A program made the position numbers and the translations under genes. A DNA stretch of 64,000 bases from positions 166,247 through 230,246 of the forward strand of contig JBLDXI010000103.1 of NCBI GenBank assembly GCA_047495785.1, in the 5' to 3' direction. The stretch is from Lepidodermella squamata. Taxonomy: Eukaryota > Gastrotricha. Position 1 is the stretch's first letter; each line of letters starts with the position of its first letter. The notes under the pieces are model-generated. The model was not told the origin of the DNA. It was given only the letters and a program-made list of their open reading frames with translations, and searched no databases. Below are positions 1-15,000 of this stretch, one piece after another.

Positions 1-1
1 G

Positions 2-3000
2 CGAATGTGGATCGGCTGTTCTGGTATCACGATGAATGCCGATGTTGGGGTCTGCCAGCGAGAAGATGGAAAACGGCTGCCCGCATATTACAAGTAATTA
101 CCTTCCCAAAACAGAACATCTTCAATAATAGCTGTAATTCTCTTTCAGTTATCGAAGTAATACAGTTGGAACAGCGGCCAACCCCCTTGAGGCTTATACG
201 AATGATGTAATGGTAAACTGGGCGGTTGTAGCGACGTACACCGCAAAAACGGTTTGCAAAGCCCCACCACCTCAAACCTCTCGTAAGTTCTCCCCGTAAA
301 CCATAACCCGAAAGACAATAGAGACGAGGTAGGGGAGGGTAGACCGAATAGCTTTTCACTTTTCACTCTTTGCCTCTTTTGTGAAGTAGTAAATGTTCTG
401 ATTTATTGACTAGTCTGCCCCCGGTTTACGACACGAGCTTTTGGCAACTGCTATTTATTTGTTTACGAGCCGAAATCTTTCGACGACGCGGACGCTTATT
501 GCGCTCGCTATGCTGCTGGTGGGCGTCTGACGCCAGCAACAGTTCCGGCTAAATTCTACCTTAACACACTCCTACCATTCAGCGCTAGTTCGTTCTGGAT
601 GGGTTTACGTTACACTAATCCGAGCACGGTGTCGCGCACTGACGGCACTGTCTGGGTGGCGGACTCCACATTTTTCGCCATTGACCAGCCAACAAGTGGC
701 ATCGACATGCGGGCGCCTTGTATCTACGCAGATGTTCGATCCAACTTTCAATTTCGAACAGCGCCATGTGAAGAACTGAAGACTTTCATGTGCGCTTTCC
801 CACCAGTCCTCTCGCAATATGCTCTGAATGCTTCAGTTTACGGCGTTCCTCCTTACGCTATGAGGACGTCTGCTACTGGGGTTTCGAACGCCCATCAAGG
901 CGTGATTGGATCTTCGAGCTCGATTTGTACCACATCAACATCTGACTACGTCCAGGTCGACTACTCCTGGTCGGTCAGAATCCTATCTGTCACTATAGAG
1001 TGCATCCCCCAAGCCACGTTATGCCCTAATAGCTATCAGCTGAAGTACAGTACTGATGGAAAGGTTTGGACAACTTACCTCTGGCAAACTGCAACTTACT
1101 ACTACGGTGTGAGTGGCACAAAACAGAGTATCACAGCTCCGTCAGCAAATTACTCAACATTGCTACCCCTCCTCGACAATACAAACAAAGTGATGACCCA
1201 CATTTTCTCAACATTTTTGCAAGCCCGATACATTCGATTGGCATCGCTGAGTACCACTGTTAAGAACTGTTTTCGCTTCAACTTTGCTGCGACGATAAGG
1301 GAAACAAGCACAGTGGCGGATTACGGCGTAGCTCGTCATTTCGGCCCTGTTGCACTCATCGCTCGGGTCAATGCCGGCCGATTTGCCGATATTCGGCTCA
1401 TGGTCCATCAATTTGGGTTTTCGCCCGTGCCTAGAATGACACTACCACCATCGCCCATTTCCTTATTCGACGACCCTGTTTACGTTCCGAGGATCGTTGG
1501 TACCCAGAAAATAACCATCATAGCAACGGACGCTGAGGGTTTCGAAGCTGTCACATCAGCGATGTTACCCCTTGAGACGAGGACTAGAGATTTGTTCATC
1601 ACCACCTGCCCTTCGACGGCTGATGCTGGAACTACAATGAAATGCTTCGTTAGGGCGGTTGGCGGGTCGAATTTTACGATGACTACAACGTATGGAGCTC
1701 TACTTCAAGGCCAACGACAGTATACCTCTCAAGTGTTGGGTTAGTTCCCAAATAATACCTGTTTCTTCATTAATTCTCGCAAATTTTCGAAATTTTCTGG
1801 AATTTTCAAACAAATTTCAAATTTGTAATCCAAAATCTGCGAATTTCCCAGAAAATTTCCGGAAATCTGGAAAACCCTGGGGCATTGTTAATTTTGTATT
1901 CTTTTCGCTGCAGCTACGCGGCGAGAGTATGGTATCATTGAGACGGTCGAAACACTTAAGATGGCATATCCATCGTGGGGCGCTGTAACTGCTCTGAACG
2001 TGAATTTCCCCTTTGACAAACATGCAACAGTATACGCGATCGAAGCTAGGTTTGTAGAGAGAATCTCATTCCCAACCCTTGGATTAACGCTCATTTTAGC
2101 TTGGATTTCCTTGGAAATGTCACGTTCTTCTTCATGGTTCCCGATTGCGCAGTTGGAACTACGTTTTGCATGCAAAGCTTCAGCTGCCTTAACAACACTT
2201 TGATCTGCAAGAACCAGCGACCTTCCCGGTTTTCCTTCAAATGTCAATCTGGCTATAAGCCCTGTGAAGATGGGAAGTCGTGCTGTTCCTACACCCTAAA
2301 CCCTCCAACAGTCCCTCCCTACAAGAACTACTACAACCTTACAAACGCTCCAAACAGCTATAAAGTTGTTGCGAAGCATGAGGCGATATTTCAATCAACG
2401 GGCCGGCAAATTTACTACATACCAGCTGATGCGATTCAAGAGTACCCGCCTGGAACAATCCTAGCCGCTGCCGTTCCAGTTGCTAACGCTTATGGAATGG
2501 CAAGGTTGAAGTTTTATAACATCACCGATATCCCGGTCTATACAGTCGCTGGTGCGACTGCAACAGTAAACACTTCATACCCGGCTACAGGAACGACTAA
2601 GAGAATCGGTCTACCTATGATTCGAGCGATAACTGTCGACTCTACTACCTTTGGCCTTCATATATCATGGCAAGGGAATTGCGGTCCTGTACCTTTCACG
2701 GCTTCTACTGTCGATTCAAATTGGCCTGATAACGTTTTGATTGCTACGACAAACATCACAATCAATTCAGACTGTTCTAGGCCTGATCTGGTTTCTCAGG
2801 GTTTCATTTACGCCCAAACTGTTGCAAAGTTCAATTTGACTCGCGTTTTCAACTGCTATTGCCGTTACGAGATCAAATGGAGCGATTCAGCGGCTGGTTA
2901 CGTTCCTCTGACTTGGTCGGACCTGGACAATTTTGTTGAAATGCAGCGAGTTTTCCCTGATGCTGGGAAATACATCTTATACCTTAGAGTTTACAATTTT

Positions 3001-6000
3001 CTCAACGAGTCCTTTTTTAACGTGAGAAGATTTTATCGTCAAGGGCTATCTATGCCTACTCATTTTTATACTAGATCACGATAAGTGTTCTGAATTCGAT
3101 ATCGGAAATCGATGTCAGAACACCAAACTTCCCTGCTTCATCCGTAGATATTCCAGTTGCCGTTGAGGTTGTCGCATATACTGGAAGCTCTTTCGACGAT
3201 GGTATGTTCTTTATTGTACATGAGGGGCCATTTGTTTAATGGTTTTTTAAAGGAATGGTGAGAAATTGGTCGATTTCTTATGGGGATCATTCTGTTTACG
3301 AGAGCTTTGACATGCCGCGTGATATTGCTGAAAATGGGACATGCCAACCTGGCTGGACCTTGATCAGGTCGACTGGGCTTTGCTTGATGTTCGTTAACGT
3401 TTCACTAGCCTATGGAGATGCAGAGAACTATTGCGCCTCTATGGGCGCAACTTTGCCTTACCTTCCAGCGTCATTCGGCTTGAGTATATCTGATGTTAAA
3501 GCTTTAATGACAGCGCTCGGAGACACTGCTGCTATAATGTGGGACGGCGCTAGTAAGATGCGCAGCAAACCGGGCTTCACGATTACTGCTTCGAACGATG
3601 TTGCTAGGATCACCAACGCATATTTCTCATCAGCGCAGCTTTGCTACTCTTGGACTCCCTATACTGCCACTATGTATGGGACTCAAGACTGCTCTGATAA
3701 ATTCCGATTCTTCTGCCAACAGCCTATTCAAAGTAAGTTTGTCTTGCAATCGAAATTTGATTCATTTCAATCAAATTGTCCCAGATTTCAAGCTATGTGG
3801 TCCAGAAGGCGAGCTGTGGTCAATTTACGGTGGTATTTGTTACAGGGCTTTTACGGACAGAGCTGAGACGTGGTCAAACTCGGCTGACCGCTGCAGAGAT
3901 ATGGGAGGGCAACTGATGAGTCTCAGAGGCCCTGCAAGCGACGTCAAAGCTTTCGGAGATTACATTAAACAATTTGTAAATTCCAGTTTTCAATACAGCG
4001 TAAACTGCGCTCGCGGTTTCAATTATTCAAGAATTTGTTCCGATTTTTTCGGCAATGTCTATCGTTATGATGGAACCCTGAGTACATTAACCCGGTTCAC
4101 TTTTAATCTGAACACCAGCCAGTTGACTCCAACATCGGCATCAGCGTATGCGATCTGCGAGCGGCCCTTCATGTCCCAAGCAAAACCCCGGCTCTACTTC
4201 AATCGATTAGCTAATCGGCGACTTATTCCATCGACGGATCCCGCCATCAACTGCCCACAGGGTATGGCACAGGCCGGTTCGACTTGCTTCGGCCTGGTGA
4301 AAGACCCGGAAACCTTGGAAGATGCTGCTTCGAAGTGCAAAGGTCTATTCGATGGATATTTGGCCCGATTAAGTAATTCGAGTGATAACTCCTTTGCAAC
4401 ACAACTCATTTCTGCCGGGGGTATTGCCGAAGCTTGGATTGGGTTAACCACTGGAGGGGTGTCAAATTCTTGGCTATGGTTAGATGGAACTGGACTACTC
4501 GCAGAACAGCCCTATCTTAATTGGGCTGGCCAGTCGAATCCCCTAACTTCGCCAAAGGTTAGTGGAGCTTCAATTTTAGCTTCAACTGGTAAATGGAGCG
4601 TTCAAGATTCTGCGGTTGCTAAACCTTATGTTTGCATGAGGAAGCCGTTACAGCAACGCGTTTTCTCAGGAAGTTGCGACAGTTACGCCAACAATCTGAG
4701 CCATCGAAACGGGCTGTGTTTGATGAGTCCAATGTTAAACAGCCCAGCAGCTGCTTCTGCGGCTAATAAGTCATGCTTGAACCTAATCGGCGGAAAATTG
4801 TTAGAGCCAATCACTGGGGATCAATGGCAACAAGCTGTTCGCTTTATCTTCGAAACTGTTCAATGGAACGGGCCTACCGAACCTATTTGGACGGGACTGA
4901 TTTACAACCAAATGGGAATAGTCAGCCCCATTGCTGATCAGGCTGTTTATGTGAAATGGCCGCTTGGTTACCAGCCTAATTTAGCTCTAGGCGGCTGTGT
5001 GGCTTTGTATCCTGAAGGTTACGCGAAACTTGCGCCTTGTAGCAACAGCTATCGTTACGCCTGCCAGGTGGCAGCTGTGAAATGCCCAATGGGTTGGCAA
5101 AGTTGGGGAGGAATGTGCTACAAGAGCTCAGAGGACGATACAACGCTGCAATCGTACACCGTGCCAGATGTTACAGGCAGTACCTGTCGGCTTTTGTTGG
5201 ACTCTTATCCAACTTCGTTGGCTAGTGCCGCTGAAATCATTGGAATTCGCTCGATTCCTTACGCAGGCTTGCCGTCCCGAATAGCAACAGGTCAAACACT
5301 ACCGAGTAATAATAATCTTATAAAATCGGATAGTGGAAGGCCGATATATTCGCCAAATAAGCCGGTGAATGTAACAAGATACCGCCTCTACATCAACGAA
5401 ACTAATCAAGTGGCTTATATCATTGATACGGACACTCCGCTTCCAATGCAAGTGGTATGCCAACGCCCTACAACGATCAACCCAGACGACTGTGCTCTAG
5501 CTTGCCTGACCTCGAGAGTCGAACCCTGCAGCACATTTGAGTATAGGGGCGAAAGCTGTCTGCTATTCAGCGAAGCTATAACGACCAATACTTATGGTAT
5601 TCGCAACTCTAACGGCTACTCAGACCTATACACTTTGGATGAAGGAGCTAATCGATGCTCTGATTCTGTGTTAGCCTCGATCCAAGGAATTCAGTACTCA
5701 GGGCGGGACAATGAGTCAAACCCTAGCAACGCACGTTACAGATCGGGAGGTAAAGGATTCGTCCCAGTTTCCTCTTCAGATTACCTCGAGGTAGAACTTC
5801 ACTGTCAATTTTCGTTGATATCCCTAATTTTTTAAATTTAGATTCTGTTCCCTCATCTGGTATCGCTATACAGTTTTACAATCGCAACGGTTACATCCAG
5901 TTTCGTGACTTCAATTCGATTCGAATGTGGTTATAGCCTGAACGACCCCTATGCACCTTGTTTCCTAACTGAAGACAATAACTATCAAGTATTTCAAGTT

Positions 6001-9000
6001 CAACCGAAAGCGGACCCAACGATCATCGACTTCCCGAAATTCATCACAATCCGCCGCATTCGAGTCGTCCCAGTTACCTTTTCCGGCTGGCCGAATTACC
6101 AAATCGAGTTCTCAGGTTGCCAAACGATTCTAGGGGTAACAAGAAGGATTCACAAGTATTCCAAAGTTGGGACATATCAGGCCGAGTTGAGCACATCTTC
6201 CGGTCAGAGTTCTACAAGTTTTCTTGTGGCGGACGCTGTTGGTTTGCTAGACGTCAAATTGCCAGCTGCTTTACGGGTTGGCTCGGGTTACCAAATTCCT
6301 TTCAACTATAGTTCGACATCATTTGCTAGCGCTAATGCTTCATTCTTCGGCCAACCTGTTCCGACAACTGTTTTCGCGAATAAGTCCGGGATTATCTCTA
6401 TACCTAAAGAGCTAGTTGGCGCTTATGGGATTGATGGAAATGTTACCTTGAACGTATCATTGGATAACCCTATATCAGACCCAGTGACTTTCGACTTTGT
6501 GACATACGTCGAATTCCCAATAACTTGGCTGAATGTCACGTCAAATCAAACTGCCGAATACGGAGCATATCGCGCTGAGCCTGTCCGTTTCTATCTCAGC
6601 GGGTCGAATTGTTCAAGATGTAGCCTCAACATTACTTTCCAAACTCCATTTGGCTACACTAGTCGCGTGATTTATTTCCCCCTATTTTCCGACGCGAAAG
6701 TCTTCTCTGATGTCCTTTTCGCTTGGGATGCAGTTGGGTTATACTCCGTGAATTTTGTGATGAAGAATTTGGTTAGCTCAGCCTCGACATCGATAACAGT
6801 AGCTGTGGAAAGCCCGGCGAGAAATTTCTATTTTGAAACCACCCTAATCAATGCCCTACCGAAGTTTGGAGCTATTCCTCTTTCATGCGCTGTAGGCTAT
6901 AGAGGAGATGCTATCGACTACCCGAAATGGCCGAGACAGCCAGATTACTCAATCACAATGTGGGACGGGACTGTTATAGCTGGGAGATTCAGCGTTAACA
7001 ACATCCCAAACTCCGGGTACCTGAACTTCAACATCTTTACCTTTCAACACATTTGGGGTGAAATCGGGAACTACCCCGTCGTAGTCACGTTTTCAAACGC
7101 GAATTCTAACTTCACAAAGATTTACTACGTCGAGTTTCAGCAGACCATTGCAGAGGTCCAACTCGCGCCGGTAACTCCTGAATTGGTTGGAACTGGTGGT
7201 TCGGCAAACATCTCAATCCAAGTAGTTTGGGGTGCGCCCTATCAATACATGATTAAATACGATGGCTATGAATCACCCTGGTCTGAAATGCTGAATGATA
7301 CAGAAGTCATAGCTTCAATTCCATTCCCCGACCCTGGAGACTATAGACCATCAGTTACCCTGAGGAACTTGGTCAGCACGTATGGACCGATTCCTTTAAA
7401 TGTGATGTATAAGGTCGCTATACCAATCAGCGACCAACTGTTTGTGGTGAAGGCTGATCCCAAGTTCGGCCAACTTGGACGAAACACAAACGGAGTAATG
7501 TCGTCCTCCTTAATCAATATTGGCGTATGGCGTAATAAGACTGAACCTTTTGCTGATGGCATGCGGGCCGTTGTCTATTACGGGGATGGCGAGATGTTGG
7601 ACTTTGGCATGTTCTACTGCGATCCTGCCTATGAAGGAAATGTTAATGGCGAGTTGATGCAATGCTCAAATTTCCGTCATACTTACAAGTCATCAGGGAA
7701 TTTTGAGCCGAAAGTAGTGGTGAAAAACGCTGTTTCAACTGCTGAATACTCTACAATCGTCCCAATTTACTTCGAAATTCCTAACGATCTTGCCATTTCA
7801 ATTTATTACCGCCTTGATAGCTCTTCGCCTTGGATGAGAGGGCTCGGACAGGATCGGAACTACGTAATTGCTGGGAGTGAAGTTCTCTTCTCGTCAAACG
7901 CACCGATCGGTGCTCTGTTTCAAGTTTGTTGGGTTTTCGGCGATGGTTACTCATCGGCTTGCCCGTCTGAGTTCACTCCAACACCATTTGAGGCCAGTCA
8001 TACCTTCAAAAACGAAACAGCATGTGGAGCTTACAAGGAATCGTGTAGCTTCACGGCTGTAATGAACCTCAGTAGTCCATTTCAGTGGACCGATGCTAAA
8101 TTGGACTTTTACATCCAGAAATTGTCGAAAAACGTCAAGATACAAGTTCCGTACACTGATGCGATCAAACATGAGACATTCCTCAAGATCACTTTCGACG
8201 AACTCGGAACTGATGGTATGTGGCCTTAATTAGGTTAAATCAAATTATTTCAACTCTGATTCCAGCTTGTGTTTTCGTCGATTTTGGCTCTGATTACGTG
8301 GATGATGCGCGCCGCATCCTCCGAGGCTCTGAGTACATGTGTGCGAATTTTTATAACGACCTTGAATTACTCCGCACCTTGAGGCCCCTCTCAAAGACTG
8401 AACGCCTAACTAGAAAAATTACTCTTCCTGTTACATTTACCAGGAAGGGTGCTTATACGGTAAAGGCTAGCGTTCGAAACATGGTTGATACCTACGATTG
8501 GGTTAGCTATCCTCAGGATATGCAGAAAGCAATTGTTATCACGAATGGGCCCTGTTCGAAACCTATAGTGAACGTTCAAAAGGTTCCCTTCTCACTTCGA
8601 GGCCAAGATTTACCAATTCAAGCATCCTTGAGGCGAAACTGTTCAACGACATTGAAAATCTCGCAAAACTGGACAATGGAATTTTCAGAAGACCAGGTTT
8701 CATGGGAAAATGTTACTACAACTCTCATCCCATCATCGCTGCGTAGCAATGTTTTCACCGATAAGGAAGGTATCAGCCAAATCAGAGACCTTTCACTGTA
8801 CTTCGAAAAGGGCAAACTTCAAATCGGGTTCCATCGCTTTACTCTGGAAGTCGATATGCCAGAAGAACCATTTTTCACCGAAAATATCCAGTTTGTCACG
8901 GAAATTCAACGGTCCTTAATCATGGCTCAGTTCAAGCCTAATGTGGCTTTTATAGACGTAGTATCTGGGGAAGGGAAAAGCCACATAATCGACTTCAAAT

Positions 9001-12000
9001 CATCAATTTTCGACCCAGATTCTCCAGGACAGAATAATCTCAACATTTCGCTCTACTGCAGGCGCGTTTGCGAAGGGCCCTGGCCTGAGTTTGAAGATTA
9101 TGCTTCCGCATCGGCCTTTGTCAAAAATCCCCAGGCCTATTTCAAGCCGAAGAAATGCGCCACGACGAGCGCTGTGGATTTCAAACTTAAAGCGGACCTA
9201 CCAGGGTGTTTTATCTATGGTTGGCATGCTAATCAAGATGCGAAAACAGGATTAGTACCTGATACTGATCTATCTCCGTCTGTGAACCTACCAGCCCTTG
9301 TTCGATCTTTCACTGACCAGAATTCGCGAACTTACAATGTGACAGCCTATAAATATGATGGGAAATCGCTTAGTCTAAGCACTGAATTCATGTTCACGAA
9401 TCAAAGCTACAACGTTTTAGCAGTGATTTTGGACGAAGCTACAGAACGATTCGCTGTCGTTAGCCAGTCGTTTGCCTTGAGTCCCGAAAAGCCTATCTCA
9501 GGCTTAGTAACGTAAGTTTGTCATTAAAAAATTCTTTTGACAGTTCTACGTCATGCGTCATATAGAAACTTGGCCAACTGCGGGAGTAAATACAAACTGG
9601 GGTGTCTCGCTAATCCGAATGCGAGAATTTCATTCCGGCGAACTATTGAAAACCCAGTATCGGGACAAGTTTATTCTTACAACTGGTATTTCATTCCCAT
9701 TCCCATCGACCGGTTTTCCGAGTTCGAAGACACCTTAACCACGGCTATGAACTCGCAAGCCGATCTCCTAGGTCTGGAAACTTTGCAAAACTGGTCTTCG
9801 CTAACATCTACAGGAAGATACGGGCCCGATGTTTCATTCAATGCAAATTCGTTTGGTGAAGAGACAAATGTTACGTTCTTCGCGCTGATTTCAGAGGTTA
9901 GTTTAGGGAGCAACTCGCGCCCTGGTAGATCAGCGGTCTTCGTGTACATCGACCAACCGCCGAATGTAACATCAGCCTCGTGCAACTACGAACCTGCCGA
10001 TGGCATAGCACTAAAGACCTTATTTTCGAGTTATTGCCACGGATTTTCAGACTCGGACGATGCGGTTTTGAAGAAATTCATTTTCGCGGCATACAATTGC
10101 GAGAATTGCGATCCTATCTTCATTACACCGATAGCTCAAGTCTATCCTGAGTTGAAAATGGTCCAATTACCTGTTGGAGATCAGAACAACAACTACAGCG
10201 TTACAATACGAGTTTTCGCTTATGATTCTGTGGATGCGATGGCTTACGTCGATATCACTGGTATCAGGGTTGAGCCACTACACGATTTGCTGTTTATTCA
10301 AAGCCAATTAAATCAGTTGACTATCATGGCTCCTAACTTGACTGCTGAGCTCCTTGTCAGCCAGCTGTTGCCTCTGATCGACGCCTTGAACTCTTTCTCA
10401 GTTACGGAACCTTATGAAGGAAATTGGACTATACTAAGTATTTCTAATTTCTACCTCTTTCCTGAGATGATTATTACAATTTCTTTCTTAGATGACCCGA
10501 ACAACCCTGAATATCAGTCTGAAGTGGATGAAGTCAATGCGGATTTCAGACGGTTCCAATATGAGATGAACTTCGTAACCAAGGTTGGATAGCTCGATTT
10601 AGTGTCTATTTGTCTCACAGTTGAATTTGATTAAGGCTCGGGAAGCTGCGATCGAGATGCTCCAAGAAGTCGACTCTTCAAAGCTGAACATTCAAGCGTT
10701 GAAATCGCTATTCTCCTTGACATCTCTGATCACTAATGTCCCGGAACAAATTACGAGTATCAGCGCTCAGCTGTCTCTCATCAATGTCTTACAACCGGCA
10801 ATAGTGAGGGTGTCGAACCTAACAAGTGATAGAAGTATCGACCCAAATGAGCTGGAAATGGTCTCCAGTGCTGGTGTTGCGGCTATGGGAATGCTGTACG
10901 AAGCTATCGAGAAAATGGCGACGTATTCAATGCCATCGAATCCTCTCGGCAACCTGTATACCACTACAACTCTTGTTCCTACAACTAGTGACGATTTCTT
11001 CACGGATCCCCCGACGACTCAGTCACCTGCTCTGTCCCGATTGATCAGCTCAATGTTGAAGTTGAGGGATCAGGCGATGAATTTGGTTCTGAGTAACAAG
11101 GGGGTTAGTGAAAAGCGGACAGTGATTGGCGGTGAGACTTCGAAAATGTCTCTATCAGCTGATTATATTCGAAATTTGGATGAAGGTTGGTTTAATCCGG
11201 CCCTTTTAATCACGAATTGTCATTTCATGTTTTTCTAGTTGAGATTCTGGTTGGTGACGATGACGATTGCGGAAGGTTCAAACTAGGCAACAAAACCGAA
11301 ATATTCGGGCCATCATTCGGGTCCATGAGCAATAGTGCATTCGATGATGTCAAAATACGGATCAAAGCCTCAATGGATTCTGGAAATATGTATTCCACAG
11401 TTCAGAAGAGCCCTACCCAAATCAACTCCCTGATTCAATCTCTTTCTTTGACCGATGAGAATGGCAAGGAGATTGTAGTGAAAAATCTCAAACAACCAAT
11501 TGAAGTTGTGATCGAATCGAAAAACAGCAGAACCCCAAACAAGATTCTTACTGGAGCCTTGAGTTATGCGACCTCGAGAACGATGAAGTTTATCAACCTC
11601 CCTGTTGTCGAAAACGCAGCTGTTTTCGTGTCTATTGATCAAATTTTCGATATCAGAACCTCTGAATTCGCTTCTAACACGTCCTGTAATCTAAATAAGC
11701 CAAATTGTTCCGATCCTTACTCGAACTTAACATTGTCAATTGGGAATCGAAATCTGACTGTTCATGAGCTGAATGGAACGAGCGAAGAGGTTGTTTTCTT
11801 CGTTTTCGTCAATCGAGATGGAATTTTCCCGCGGGAAGGGGTGGATGGAGCGAATTTGGGCTGTATGTTGCCCCAGACCTTGATTCAAGAGCAAATCGAA
11901 TCCATTAAAAAACCTCAAACAACTCTGAAGATTCCGATGAATACAACAGCTGGGAATATCACTACAACCTCATCCCCAACTACTACAGTAACGCCCGTCA

Positions 12001-15000
12001 CCAACTCGAAGTTCACGCAATCTGGCTCCAAAAAGGTGTGCAAAAATAACCCAACTTTACCGAGAAATTCCTGCTTCTTCAAAGATACTGATCTCTTGCT
12101 CAGGTTTGAACTCAAATGATTTGATCGATTTTACTCACATTATTATTCACTTTCTAGGAATAACTCGGCTAAACTCTTTGTGGGAATCAGAGCTCTGCCC
12201 ATCCGGATGATAAGGCAGCTCATAACAGACCTATACAACGAGTATGGGTCAAACTTCAATGCTTCGACTGTGATAAATCGAGCTATGACCCGATACCTCA
12301 ATCAAACAGTTTCAGCCCTTATCAGCTACGAAAGTTACTCAGCTAGTTGCGTTTTCTGGGATCCTAGTCTTAGCGATTGGTCTTACGAGGGCTGCTATGT
12401 TGGCCAGTCTACAACAGCTGGTGGCAATCCTAGCCTTACCCAGTGTTTCTGCAACCATCTCACGGCTTTCGGATCTAATTTCGACATCCCTATGAACACT
12501 TTCAACCCTGGAGATTCGGCATTCACTAAATTAGATCAAAACCCTGTCTGTTTCGCATTTGGTATCTGTATAATTTGCGTTTATATCACCCTTGTTATCT
12601 GGGCGAGGCGGAAAGATAGGGAAGATGAGGCGAAATGGGGGTCGTTACCTTTGATTGATAACAAAGATAAGGATCGCTATACCTACGAGATAACAGTCTG
12701 GACTGGGCAGAGAAGAGGGGCTGGAACCACAGCCCGGGTTTCATTCATTTTGTCTGGGGAGGATAGCGAGACTGGCCCTAGAATGTTGGACGACGTGGAT
12801 AGGCCAATACTGAAGCGGGGTAACGTGGATTCCTTCATAATGACTGTTCCTAAGTCATTAGGAAAGCTGACCCAACTCAGAATCTGGCATGATAACTCGG
12901 GGAAGGATCCGGCTTGGTATTTCGCTCGGATGATGGTTTATGACATTCAGCGGAATCAGCAATTCTTCTTTGTTTGCGATCGATGGTTGGCGGTTGAGGA
13001 GGATGATGGAATGGTTGAGCGGGTCCTACCACCAGCGAGTCGGAAGCAACTAGCTACCTTTGAGCATCTTTTCTTCGTGAAGTCTCAGAGAAAGCTCACA
13101 GATGGCCACATGTGGATTTCCGTGTTCAGCCGACCCCCTAGATCAGCATTCACTCGAACTCAACGAATTACTTGTTGCTTATCTGTAAGATTCTTATTTT
13201 TCTGTTTCTAACTATTCATCCGTATTTTCAGATCTTGTATTGTACAATGTTGGCTAACATCATGTTCTTCGGAATTTCTCGTGATGGTCCAGGCTCTGTT
13301 CAACTCAAGTTAGGTCCTTTATCCATGAGTACTGACAAGATCAAAATCAGCATAATTTCCTCGCTAATCGTTTTGCCTGTTAATCTTGTCATCGCTCAAT
13401 TATTCCGGAAGAGTAGACGCCGCCTAACCGAGAGCGAGAAAGCTGTGAAAAAGCTAGTTGACGAAGCTAAGGCCAAGAAAACTCTCATAAGGAAAACCCC
13501 TTCGAATGAAAGCGCTATAATCCTCGTTGATGAGCCTAATGAACGGAGGAAACCCAAGAAAGGGAAGGCTAAGGAAAAGAAAGTTCCATTCACCCTACCT
13601 TGGCAATGCACGATCCTCGCTTACATACTGTCGTTTGTAACTGTTGGAGTTGCGTTTTGGGCTGTAGTCGAGTATGGCGGAGCTCTAGGCCCGGAAAAGG
13701 CCACTGAATGGCTAGCAGCTATGTGCCTCTCTCTAGTTACCGATATCTTACTACTCCAACCGCTGAAAATCGTGGGTTTAGCAGTTTTCTACGCTTTGGT
13801 AATTAAAAACCCGACCAAGGATGAAGATGTAGAGGAACACATGATTCTTAGAAGTGACGAGAGTTACCTGCGGCCCCCGAAAAAAACTGAGTACGAACTA
13901 GCTCAGATTGAGAAACAGCGTCTTGAAGTTGAGAAAAAACGACTTCATTACGTATATCTACCACCAGACCCTGACGAACTACGCCTAGCTCGAGATATCC
14001 GACTAAAGGAGCTAGCAATGTGGAGAGTTATCAAAGAAATTGCGTCCTATGTAATTTTCCTCTATATGATCATGTTCGTGGCTTATAATAATGTGGATTC
14101 GTGGGGCTGGCAGTTCCAAACTTCGACTCGTTTGATGTTCTTCGAGGGAAAAATCGGCGATTTAGCTGCTCCGCCTATCGATGCTTCATCATCGGGCGGG
14201 GGTAAGAGTGCGAAACATGCCCAGGCTGAAGATGCTGCTGGAAGGTCGGGTGAGGGGGCGATTTGGCAGATATCGTCCTATGACGGGTTTTGGTACTACG
14301 TCAACCATACAGTCCTACCCACTTTGTTAGACTCGTCTTGGTACAATGGCGATCCTGATGACCAAAGAGGTTCTTACACCAAAGATAAGGCCATCTATCT
14401 AACAGGGACGATTCGACTACGTCAACTGAGGGTCAAAAGTGACTCGTGCAGGGTTCAGAAGCATTTCAGGAAGACTAGCCCGCCATGCTCTCCGGAGTAT
14501 TCGATTCTGAATCAGGAGACTCGAAATTTCACTGTAGGATGGGGGCAGGAGGCTTTTCTCAATAAAAATGGGACCATGGATTATGACATCTCACAATACC
14601 CAGGCTGGACCTATGCCAATACTCTGAAATCAGGGAGCAGCCCGAGTTACGGCTCAATGGCTCTTTATGACGGGGGTGGGTATATGGTCGATATTCCGAA
14701 GAGTCTCGAAACTGGGCGGAACTTCTTAACCCAACTCTACGAAAACAAATGGCTTGATGAGAAAACCCGGGCTGTTTTCATCGAATTCAACCTGTATAGT
14801 CCATCTCGCAGCCTTTTCGGAGTTTCTCAAACTATTCTCGAATTCCCATCCACCGGTGGTTGTTTGATCTACCCCTACATCTACACCCTCAAATTCCAGG
14901 CTTATAGTTCAAGCGGCGAGATTGTTGTCCTCGCGCTGCAGTTGGTAACATTGGCCGTGGTTTTCTTCCTATTTTTCCGAGAATGCCACAAAGCTAGAAA